A stretch of DNA of 64,000 bases from the NCBI GenBank assembly GCA_007258455.2, contig VDFB02270651.1:491172711-491236710 (forward strand), written 5' to 3'. Below the pieces are notes generated by a model, which had not been told where the DNA came from, ran no database searches, and saw only the letters and a program-made list of their open reading frames with translations. A program made the translations under genes and the position numbers. Numbering within the stretch: the first letter of the stretch is position 1; every line of letters starts with the position of its first letter. Below, one piece after another: positions 35,640-46,670 of the stretch. Origin of the DNA: Sequoia sempervirens (Eukaryota > Streptophyta > Pinopsida > Cupressales > Cupressaceae).

Positions 35640-37008
35640 CGCAATTTTCGGCTTAGACTTTGCATCTGGACACGTTTTATCCTACGTTGTTAGTATATAT
35701 TAGCATAATTAATATATAATCTAATTTTTTTATAATAAAAAAGTAATTATAAATATATAATTATATTATTTATTATTATTATATTTTTTTAATAAAACTA
35801 TTATATATATATAATTTATAATTACTAACTAATAATTATTATATTCTTATTTAATACAAAATATAATTAATATATTACATATTTTATATAATATAGATTA
35901 AATTATATACAATATTATTATATTATTATTATCATATATTATATTAAGAAAACTATATGTATGTTAATATGTTAGAGTACATGGTGAATATAATAGTTAA
36001 TACATAATGATATTATTATATAATAAAAATTATATAAAATAAAATTAATAAAACAATAATAATAATAATATATAAACAATATCATTTTTAAAATAACCTA
36101 CCAATTGATCTCATGTACTACACAAATGTATGCAAAAAATAAACCATATTTTTCTCTAATTGACCTTCCACACCTCTTCAGCGTACCCATTGCACACCAA
36201 GGAGCAATTGTTACTTTAGTAGTGTTTGTTGCTTTTCTTCTATTGTCTTTGATTGTCTTTATTATTTTAAGTTTTTTCGTATGTTATAATGTAATCTAGG
36301 TCAATTAGTTTTTAATGTTTGTATCTCTTTATTTTTTATTTTCTAGTTAATCTTATGATGTAATTTTTTCACTATTTCTTCAATTCAAGCCATTATCTTT
36401 TTGACTTTTTTTAGTTAACTAGTTATTAATAATTTAGTTTTCAACCAATAAAAAACAATATTTAAACAAGAATTAAAATAAAATTCAATTTTGTAAAGTC
36501 AACTTGTAAAATATTTAACTTTATAAATCATAAAAAATGTTTTTTGTGCATATGATTGGTTAAAAAAGTTTTGTGTGTTATTGGGGGATAAATAAAATTA
36601 AACATTTTTTTAAGGAATGATTTTTCATTTTTTGCTTTATAAAATCATTTCATTAAATCTTTCTAAAATAAATAAATGTTATTTATTTTGACATTTTTTA
36701 AGAAATTTTTTTATGAATGTAATTGTTATTTTTTTATTAAAGAAAATATTACAAAAATCAATTAACTATTTTATAGAGATTTGGATTCACACTATTAAAA
36801 TTTAAAAAAAAAATTGTATTATTTTTTTCATTAAACTAATATCTTTATCTATGTTTTTAATATTTTATGGTATAATTTGATTATATATGTGCTTCTTCTT
36901 CTTTTCATTAATAAGATTTTTTCATATATTTTTTATATTAATTTATATATATATATATATATAGTTTCTTCAAAAAAATTATAACCTATAATATATAGGT
37001 ATATAAGA

Positions 37009-37048
<40 letters not shown>

Positions 37049-37877
37049 GTAGGTAAATAAGTTAACCTATATTATGTAGGTAATATATTAATTTATGTTA
37101 TATATTTATATACAATATAATATAGGTTATTTTATTTTGTAGGTTCTCCTTTCATATATATATATATATAATATTTTAATTGACTACTACATTCATTATA
37201 ATATTAATATTATTATATTATTACTATTAATATAATTAATATAATAGTAGATCATATATTAATAATTATAACAATATTTTAAAATATATTAATATTATAA
37301 TATTACCTATTTCCTCATTTATATAATATAATTTCTAAATTATTAATATTAAATTAGAATATAATATATTAATAGTATATTTAACTTCAACTAAGATTTC
37401 ACTTCAAATTCAAAATCAACTAGAATCAATCTAAGAATTATTTTTAATAAAAAATCATTTGATTATTTAATGTTTAGCAAATATGTATTCTAAAGAACAA
37501 ACTCAACTTCAACTTTATTAGTCATAGTTATGTCTAGTACAAATAATTCATAAACTACTTTCTTCTACACCAAACAATAAACATTTATTCCAATTTATTT
37601 TATTTTCAAAATTTTAACATCAAACAAGATATTTACATTACATAACCAAAACATATAAAAAAACCAACTATTAATCAAACAAAACACAAAAGTCAAAAGT
37701 CAAAACTAAAATACAACAATTAAAATGATTATTTTATATTAAATAATATATAAATCAAATTCATTTTTATATATATTTTTTTTCTATTTTTTTTAATTTC
37801 TTAGTTGATCTTAAGAAGTAATATTTTTTCACTTTAGTTCATTTCAAACCCATATCAATTTTTTCCTTAATTTTTTA
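35640..37877. other. Very AT-rich intergenic DNA with (TA)n tracts
   Basis: (TA)n runs near 36945-36961, 37015-37043 and 37156-37171, with short inverted phrases ('acctataata' against 'tattataggt'). No gene seen. Confidence 0.6.
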
Positions 37878-38872
37878 TTTATTATAATGATTATTTTATA
37901 TTAAATAATTTATAAATCAATTTTTAATATTATATTAATATTAATATAAAAATAATATATATTAATATTATTTTATGCATAAATAATGAGATTGTTTTAT
38001 ATAGATAATGAGAAAATACTTTCAACCTAAATTAATTCATAATAGTTTTAAATTGGTTGAGAGTATTAAATTCAAACATGTAATATAATAACATAATTTA
38101 TTATATAATTTAATTTATAATATATAAAACATTTTATAATAATATTATATGTTTGAAATTTTTTTAACAATTAACAACATAAAATAAAAAAGATAAAATA
38201 GAAAATCAAACAACATGTATATGATAATGAAATAATAATTCTTTCTTCCACATTTCAATTAATTTCTTTATATTGGTTAATTATTTATTTCTTCTAAGCA
38301 TTATTTACTTTTTCTACTTAGATTTTACTTTTTTTTACTTAGATTTCTCATTCTTACAACATATATTAGTACTTTTTAAAGACTAAGTCTTACCATAATC
38401 TATTTTATTTCGATACATGTTTTATATATAGTATCTTATCAATTGCAAATAGGATTGTTGAAGACTATGTCTTCCCATAGTCTATCTTAATTTTATTTTA
38501 TTATAATTTTGAAATATTAATTTATTTAAAATATTAACAATTGCGAAAGGTATTTACTTTTCCATTCTCTCAAAAATTATTAGTACAATATTTAAGACTA
38601 TGTCTTACCATAATCTAATTTCTTTTAATGTTATAAATTACAAATAGGTTTATTTTAGACTGTCTTCCCATAGTCTATTTTATTATAATTTATTATAATT
38701 TTAAAATATTAATTTATCTAAATAATATATAAATTAATTGAATAATATATAAAACAATCTCATTATTTATGCATAAAATAATATTAATATATTATTTTTA
38801 TATTAATATTAATATAATATAAAAAAAAATTGGTTTATAAATTATTTAATATAAAAAAATCATTATAATAAA
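37878..38872. mobile_element. AT-rich foldback element with palindromic subrepeats
   Basis: The left arm 37878-38007 and the right arm 38742-38872 are reverse complements, with few mismatches and one short indel, starting 'tttattataatgat'. The interior 38383-38690 holds four copies of a short palindrome (AGACTATG-TCTTCC-CATAGTCT type). No ORF, so a non-autonomous TIR or foldback element is likely. The right end abuts an LTR exactly, so the original right terminus may be missing. Confidence 0.7.
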
Positions 38873-40115
38873 TGTGAATGTCTAATATGCAATTAGCTAA
38901 CAAAAGACAAACAAACAAGCTTAGTCATGTTAGAAATCCAAACAAAGAATTCCCTATGAGATTCTCAATCAAAAAAAGACAAGAAAACATGGATAAAACA
39001 TAAAATAATATAAGATAAAAGCATGTAATCCTATCTAACTTGATCAAACCTTCATCCCATAGGGGGATTGGTGCTCCTTTGATGTGGAAAGAATCCCTTT
39101 ACTAATCCCTTTTACAAGCTTTCCAAGATGTAGATGATTCCAAGTATGAGATTGATGCAAAATGATAACACAAACAAGCTAAAATGTGATAAAAATGAGT
39201 GTGAGTGAGTGATTGCTATAAACGAAAAAATACCTATAGTAAACTTGCTTGAGATTGTGGATGATCCATTTCAAGTAGAAGAGGATTCTACTTATAGAAC
39301 TCAAGGGTTGAAGAAAGAGTGAAATTGGTGAATGTAGGATTAAAATGAGAGCCAATAGGAATGTGACACTTGTCACAAGGCTAATGGTTGGAGGTGGAGC
39401 ACATTTTGCGGAATGTGTAGAGTTAAGAGGATGTAAGAGAATTGAATGAATATGGTTGAGGGTGTAAGATAATGTTGTTGAGAATTTAAGAGAGGTTAAT
39501 GCTTTTGTAAGAGACAAGATGACATGTAAGAGGGATTAAATGCCTTTGTAAGAGGTATTTATGAGTTTGTAAGAGGCTATTTAAAGCTTTTGGAGGGAAA
39601 TTGAATGAAGGGGTAGTTGGGAGGAATATTCCTAGGAATATGCCATTGTGAGGTTAAATATGGTATTTAGTTAATTAGAGGAAATTATTTTCATGTGCAA
39701 CTTGTTTAGTTGACCATGGGTTGATTTAACCTTTGTGAAGTTAAAAGCTAGAGAAATGGGTAATCATGATTAGGGAAAGATTGGAGTTAATTAATTCAAA
39801 ATTTAATCAGCTCAAGTGGGTTAGGGGATTTATGGCATTTAATTAAATAGTTTGATTTATTTAATCAAATGAGAGGACTTATGGGGATTTAATTAAATGA
39901 TTTGATTTACTTAAATAGGATGAACATTAGTAAGAAGAAAGTGAATTAATCCAATAAAGTTAATTATCTAATTAATAGTGGAAGTTGATGAAATTTAACT
40001 AAGTAATAAAGGTTATTTGATTAAATGGTTAGCGCAAAAATGATTTAGGAGGAAGTGATATTAGTTAATCAAAATTGGATGTGTAATACCAATCGAGACT
40101 TTTTAAGTGTTTACA
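38873..40115 (-). mobile_element. Gypsy-type LTR (3' LTR or solo), minus strand
   Basis: It begins TGTGAATG at 38873 and ends TTTACA at 40115 (TG...CA). It is immediately followed by a pyrimidine tract whose complement, TCAAAGAGGGACAAAA, is a polypurine tract of the same form as that of the large gypsy element at 46190. That layout marks the 3' LTR of a minus-strand element. Length about 1.24 kb. The TATA and the other LTR are not identified, and the matching internal region appears to be lost. Confidence 0.7.
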
Positions 40116-40131
40116 TTTTGTCCCTCTTTGA
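40116..40131 (-). promoter_or_regulatory. Polypurine tract next to the LTR
   Basis: Minus strand TCAAAGAGGGACAAAA directly before the LTR's TG. Confidence 0.7.
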
Positions 40132-41212
40132 AGCAAGGTACTTGTTGCATTGGTTCAAAGAATAACACTATCGAGATCAAAAATTTTAAAAATTCTAATT
40201 TTTTAGATGCCCCACTATTGCCCTAGCAGAAGGAATTACACCACTACACTACCCCCTTGAGAGATCGAGTGAAAATTTCAATTTTGGGTCGATCTCACAA
40301 AAAATATTCAACAATGGTTCCAATGCAAAAAATAGCCTACGAGATGCGAAAAGGGCTCACGGTAATAAAAAAGAATCAAAACATGCTTCGTTGTGTGAAA
40401 AATGGATGAACGGGCTCAAAAACCCTAATTTTCTAGCTTAAATAGGAGGTTAGGGGTCATTTTCAATTCATTTGTGTACATAGGCTTCTAAAATCCTTAC
40501 CATTTTGCTCTGAGATGCTAACGGAATGGCTGCTCATGCGCTTTCCAAACATTGAATGGAGCAGGTTTGTGAGTTCCAGCAGGCTCCACACACAGGACCC
40601 CTGGTATGCAAACCGAAACTTTTCTTTATTTTCGTGTTTTTGGTTCATTTATTAGGGTCCAAATAGGTCAGCCAAAAGTGGCTTTATAGGGCATTGCATA
40701 TGGTAGTTTCAGCGTCACTTTTTTCCATGGATCACCACCTTTGCAAGATTGTGCCATGCGGTGTAGTTAGGGTCTAGGTCACGTTTATAATGTTGACCTG
40801 CCTTTGCATTAAAGTGTTGCACGAGCCATGAGAGGTAGAGTGGCATGGGGAAATTTTGATTTTCCTTTATGATGAAGCCCTACACGAGCCTAGAGGAGTC
40901 AAGCACTACCAAAGAATGCCAATTCACCTTTGAGATATGGCAGTGCCGCTTATGAATATAGTGAGGCTTTTGCAAAATGCATAGCGTCGCCTTTGCAAAT
41001 TATGACCGGCCTTTGTAGTTTAGGGTTTTTTAATTTTAAAATTTGTATTGTTTTCATAAAATTTTGACATCATGCACATTCTAAGTGCAGGAGGTCCTTC
41101 GTCTACTCCATTCAATGGAGCAAAGATGATGGATATTGCGCCACATGAGGCACCTAATAGATGACACACTATTTTTTCTTGGTGCAATTGGGTTTGGTTT
41201 TGTTGCCTAGAT
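40132..41212. other. Retroelement-derived spacer
   Basis: Contains spaced, degenerate 'cc(g)cctttgcaa..' phrases between about 40735 and 41020, loosely like the leader repeats of the large gypsy element. It may be remnant internal sequence of the deleted element. No gene. Confidence 0.35.
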
Positions 41213-44040
41213 GTTGGTGATTTGCATGCACCTAACCCTGATGACAATGTTGACCCCTTTGACATTGGTTTTGGCATTGATGTCAAATGTTTACCTTGGT
41301 ATATATTGAGGTGGCATACATTGAGATGTTAATTTTATTTTATTGGTATTGAATGTCATATGGATGGCAATGTTCGTTTGTCACAAAGATAGGAAATATT
41401 ACTATTTTTTGGTCTTCACTTAACATTTAATACACTTGAGTTTTTTGACTGACACAAAGCATTGACTATGAGGTTTGGTCATTATTGTGTTTGATTAAAT
41501 TCATGCAAATAAATTTGGACTAACACAAATGTTTGGGTATTATGAGGTTTTCAGTGACATTGAGTTCAAACACCAACATAATTGTTTGGTATTCAAGTGA
41601 AGAGATATTGTTGACATTATTGTTCCCTAAAAGTTATCATTTAGTGAATACAAGGCTTTGGTTTTTCACAGCTGACTTAGGGCTTGGTGAAGCTTGAAGA
41701 AAACGGTGGTATAGTGGCTAGCTATGAAGAAAACGGTTTCAGGAACTTTCAGGCAGTCATCTTTCAGTGCATACAAGGTGCATTTGACTTATTTTGGCAA
41801 GGATAAAAGTCTTCAAAGCGGTAACTCCATTCTTAGAAACCATAGCCTAGTTTTGTTAAATACATTGGTGTTTCTTTCTAAAAATTTGTTAAGGGCCTGT
41901 TAGCCTTTGCATTGGATATATTGTTTCTCCATTTTGTAGTCAGGTTTCATTGTTTGTTCACATAGTCGACTCAAGGGTTTGAACCATTGATAATGGGTGG
42001 CATAACAGTTTCATTGTTATTATTTGTTGTTTTGACCTTGGTCTATTTGTCATAGGGGTTTGTATATTCTTTATCACATGGGATTATTGTTCTATGTCTT
42101 CAAAATCCTATTTCTAGGACACATCATGTATATTCCATGATTTTTTTGGTGTTGTCTAGAGGGAGGTTTTCACTATGGGTTTATTATTCTTTACATTCCA
42201 ATAAAGTTTCCCAAGGGTTTATACTTTCATTCACATATGAGTTTATTGCTTTGGTCTATATGTTATCCATTGCCAAGGCATGGGGTCTAATATCTTATAG
42301 CAGTTTCTAAAGTCAATGTAAAAGTCATGTCTTGCATCTTGGTGTCGACTTGGGAATGGGTTATATGTTACATTTGTTTGTGTCTTTTTCTTAGCACATA
42401 CACGCGATTTATTCAAAGTATCAACCATGTATAAATAGAAGTTTAAGTTTGGTAAAAATAAAGAGACCTCAGTGGCATAAATAGTTATGAAGTTTTCAGT
42501 TTTACTTGATGACAGTTGGCAGCATATGTGATCTTGTGAATGATTATAAAAAATAGTGTCTTGTCACTATTCCGATTTTGATGATTTTATTGTAATATCA
42601 TATACTCTGTGAGAGTTATCATTCTTGGAAAGAATGTAGAAATTTTTCTTGTAAAAGTTGTATGCAAAGACAATTGAAAATAGATTGATATATTTTGTGT
42701 TTTACAGGTTCCAATAAAATGAACCTTTAGGACATGAGATATATTAGTTTAGAAAGTTGTAATGATTTGGAATGAAATAGAGTAACCTTTGTTTAATGTA
42801 TTTCTTCATGATTGAAAAATGCGTTGTAAGATCAAGTCAATGAAACAAGTTTGATCTTTTGCCAGTGAGGCTCTGTAATCAGTGGTTTTTTTACTAAGCC
42901 AGTGAGGCATTTTTTTGAGCGATTTTTCATCCCTATGAGGGTTTTCCACTCATAAAAAATTGTGTCATGGAGTTCTCAATTTGTGTGATCTGATTATGCT
43001 CTTTTTCATTCAAAGTTTGAAGGCTTTACAAGCATGTTATTTTTATTTGATGAATGATCAAATCTAATATCTAAATTCCATATGTTCAAAACAATTGAAA
43101 GAGATTATTTAAATTAAGTTTAAATTTTTCATACCAGGGTGATCGGGCCATAATACTAGTTTACAATTTTTGGCCATACTGGAAACTGAATTGATTTTTT
43201 CTAACTAAATCTTCACTTTCAGGCACCTATAGCGGCTAAACCGTGAGGAATCTGAAGATGATACAAAATAGTGATTTGTGAAATATTTCTATAGATTCTA
43301 AATATATTTTTTTCAAAAAAATTGGAATTAGATTACAATTCATTTTCCATCTCCTTCGAAAACTAGTTTTTTTCAGTAAACACCATTTTTTAAGGAGTAA
43401 TGCTCACCATATAACACATAACATTTTTTCCATGAAGGATAAAATTCTAATTTTTTTGAATTTAGATTTGTAACTATGATATCTAGTGCTTCCAATTGGT
43501 TTCATAGTGTTTTATTGAATATTTTTTTCTTAATCAAGTTTCGAAGTCAAACCAATTATAATTCAAAATAAGCGAACCATATAACACAACTATTTTTGTA
43601 TGTATCGAAATTCAATTTTTTTTGTTGGATCAAGGACTTCAATATATGGTGCACTCATATTTTTCAAAAAAAAATTGACAATCTTCTATTTTTCCACATG
43701 TGCAAAACAAAGAGCTTGATTTTTGGTGAAAAATATACATTCACAAGAAATAAAAAGTAAATATAATAATAAAACTAAATTTATTTAAAATCATACTTTT
43801 TGGGAAGCTTATAATAAGGACTACATACTTACAAAAAATAAATATTAAATGAATTCATTTGATCCCCCCAAAAGGTAAATCAAAAGTGGTTTTTTATCAG
43901 CATTTTAATAGGTGTAAAGGAGACTCCATTATAGGTGATTTCAACAAAAATCAGAATCTCCCAGAAATTGTAAACTAGCTTTGTAGGATCACCCACCTCT
44001 AATTTTCCCCCCACTCTCAATGGTATTGTACTGGACAACA
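41213..44040 (+). mobile_element. Candidate Ty1/copia 5' LTR
   Basis: The right edge is fixed by the primer-binding site: sequence ends CAACA at 44040, two bases before it. TGTTGGTG at 41213 would give matching TGTTG...CAACA ends, but 2.8 kb is long and other TG starts are possible. No second LTR is available because the element is interrupted. Confidence 0.3.
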
Positions 44041-44042
44041 AG

Positions 44043-44054
44043 TGGTATCAGATC
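44043..44054 (+). promoter_or_regulatory. Copia primer-binding site (initiator-tRNA-Met type)
   Basis: TGGTATCAGATC closely matches TGGTATCAGAGC, the usual plant Ty1/copia primer site complementary to the 3' end of initiator tRNA-Met. It lies 56 bases before the gag ATG. Confidence 0.75.
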
Positions 44055-44109
44055 CATACCCTTGCCAAAAGTTCAACCAACTTAGGGGATTCCTAGTGGA
44101 GTACTTGCC

Positions 44110-44836
44110 ATGGAAAATCAGGAAGGTCTTTCTACTTCCAGAGCACCATTATTTGATGGTACTAGGTATGCTTTTTGGAAATTTAGAATGCAGTGTCATA
44201 AATTCTCTAGGCTATGAGGTTTGGCATTCAATTAAGACTGGGTACACTACCACATCAACACCATCTGTTGCAGACTAGAAAAAAGCATATGAAAATGATG
44301 CTAGGGCTACAAATGCTATTTGATGTGGGCTGACTAATGATGTGCTGGTTAAAATTATAGATTGTAAAAGTGCAAAGTCTATCTGAGATAAACTGTCTAG
44401 TAGTTATGAAGGTGATGAAAAACTTAAAGAAGCTAAATTACAAGATTTTAGAGCCAAGTTTGAACGCCTAAAGATGTCTGAGGAAGAGAAGGTAGTTGAT
44501 TACCTTCTAAGAGTCCAAGAAACTGTAAACTCAATTCATGGTCTTGGTGAAAATTTAGAAGAAAAAGTTTTTAAAAAGGCGTTAAGGTCACTGACACCTA
44601 AATATGATCCTAAAATCTCTATTGTAGAAGAGAGAGACTTAAAAAAAATCATTTTAGATTAACTTCATGGTGTCTTTATAGCCTATGAAATGAGAATGTG
44701 TACTGATAATCCCACTAGCAAAGAAACTTCCTTTGAGTCTATGAAACGGGACAATGACATAAACTTTGATTCAAAGAAACTGGATGGCAATGAGTCTATT
44801 CTTGAGAGCAAACTGAAGAGAGGATCAAGTAGATAT
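44110..44836 (+). pseudogene. Ty1/copia gag, broken and truncated
   Basis: ATG at 44110 opens a frame with 'APLFDGTRYAFWKFRMQ', the N-terminal block of copia gag. A frame change near 44200 leads into 'GYEVWHSIKTGY' and then the UBN2-type gag domain ('KLKEAKLQDFRAKFERLKMS', 'SIHGLGENLEEKVFKKALRS', 'LTPKYDPKIS'). In-frame stops: TAG 44276, TGA 44321, TGA 44384 (where Trp of 'SIWDKL' is usual) and TAA 44660. The frame ends where the large gypsy element begins at 44837. The rest of the copia element would lie beyond the window's right edge. Confidence 0.82.
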
Positions 44837-46189
44837 TGTGATCCTAATAATTTTATCCTACTCTAACATGCAAAATAACTCAAAAATGCAAGTGATAAAA
44901 GACCAAAGACACCTCAAGATTAGCCAAAAGAGTGATGAAACAAGAAGGAAAATGGACAAAATAAGATTCAAATGATTTCACCTTCCTTGCTATTGATGTC
45001 TCCTTGATTGGCCCTTGCTTGGGATGATTTTGTGTGCTCCTTAGATGATTTCTTGAGTGACTAAATGCAAAATTGTATGTGCAAAGTGATTAGAATGAAT
45101 GACTAGATGATAGTGGATGATTGAGAATGCAAATTGGCAGCATGTAGTTATAAAAATCCAAAGTGTTCTAAAATGCTCTTAAGGAGGGGGTATTTATAGG
45201 AGAATTTGAATTCTCTAGAGAATTCAACGGTCAAGATGCATCCAACAAGGCCAAGATGAAGGGCTATGGTGGGTTGAGAACCTACAAGCCCTCACATCTT
45301 GACATGTGGATGGTGAAGTGGCCAAGAGAAGATGAGGTGTAAATGAGGTGTCAAAAAGGTACATGAGGTGGAGGAAGGACAAGCACCTTGGGGAGTGAGG
45401 AGATTTCCTCAAAAAGGGATTCCTTGTCCCCAAGTGGGAGTGAAAGGGACATTTGAGGAATTTTGGAATTCCTCAAAAATCTACATGGGAAAAGGAAAGG
45501 TGGTTGGGGATATAAATGTGAATTAAAAATTCACATTCCTAGGAGGATCTAGAGGATAAAAGGTGGGACTTGGTCACATGTGGAGATTGTGACAAGTCTA
45601 AGGTTCTAGAAGCCTTGGAAGGATGGAATGTGAATTAAAAATTCACATATAAAGGAGGGGAATCTAGGACAAATAAATGAATTAAAAATTCACATGGGAA
45701 AGGTCAATGCCAAAAGAAGGTAAATGCAAAGGTTGGCTAAAAAGTGGTGCTAAATCTAGCTAATGACCTTGGTTAAGGTTGTGCAAATATTGGATCAGGC
45801 TAATTAATGGAAGATTAGAGGCAAGTGGAAAATGTAGGAGGATGTGACATTAATCTTTGATTAAGAGGATGCACATCATAATCATGAATTAATTAAATTA
45901 ATTCAGATTAGGGCTAGGTTATGGAGGATGTGACAAGGAGAGAGAAAGTGAGGAATTTTAAATTGATCTTTAAATCAAAAGGGGAAAAATGACTAAATTA
46001 AATAAATTAGTGTATTTATTTAATTTAGAGAGGGAGAAGGTGAAAGATAAAGCATTTAATTATTAAATCAAATACTTCACCGATATGAGATAAAAGGTAT
46101 AATATTAATTTTATAAATTAATATTAATACGATAGACAGAAAGGCAGTAAATTTAACCATATGGAAGTGATTAAATTTAGATGTCTACA
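44837..46189 (-). repeat. 3' LTR of the Tat-like element
   Basis: 1,353 bases. The plus strand starts TGTGATCC and ends TCTACA, i.e. TG...CA. The first 643 bases align without gaps to 63358-64000 with about 17 differences by eye, all but one transitions. Confidence 0.96.
45191..45198 (-). promoter_or_regulatory. LTR TATA box
   Basis: TATAAATA on the minus strand, flanked by CTCC and CCCCC. It is conserved in the other LTR at 63712-63719 and is the likely promoter of the genomic RNA. Confidence 0.65.
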
Positions 46190-46204
46190 TTTTGCCCCTC
46201 TTCG
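46190..46204 (-). promoter_or_regulatory. Polypurine tract of the Tat-like element
   Basis: Minus-strand CGAAGAGGGGCAAAA directly before the LTR's TGTAGACA. This is the plus-strand DNA priming site. Confidence 0.85.
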
Positions 46205-46670
46205 AAATATTGTTAGGATAACAGTGTTTCGAAGAAAACTAAAATGCAAATGAGGTAAGAGGTGACAGATGGTGATGCCCCTAGCGTGGAAAAGGTTAAT
46301 GATGCCCCAATGACCAGGCTAAAAAAATGGAGGAATGGTAAGAGGGTATGCCCCCTCGAGAGGGCGGTCGGGGGAGGAAAAAGGGGGTCCCCAGACGACG
46401 TCTCCATAGGAAGAAAAGAAGGACACCATTGGATAGAGCTTGGAAAACTAAACAATTTTGGTTATTAAATGGAGGTGATCTGACGCACGGTTTGCAAATG
46501 GCAGCTTCGGGAAGTTTGGGATTAGTTGGAGGAATAAAAAGTTAAATAAAAGGTAAAAAATACCTTTGTGGAAGAAGGGGTTAAAAAGGTAATTTTAAAA
46601 TTTACCTTGGTCATTTTCACTGTAGCAGTTGAGAGAAGGAGAGTAGAGGAGAGGAAGCTGACGAGGAGGA

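Noticed and set aside
41213..41290. Possible 3' end of a copia pol with the 'gccaaagg' motif in inverse orientation
   Set aside because: Only a short phrase; no pol coding on either strand nearby.
45224..45433. 69-codon frame repeated at 63745-63954
   Set aside because: Lies in the LTR and is merely duplicated with it; no similarity and no start context.
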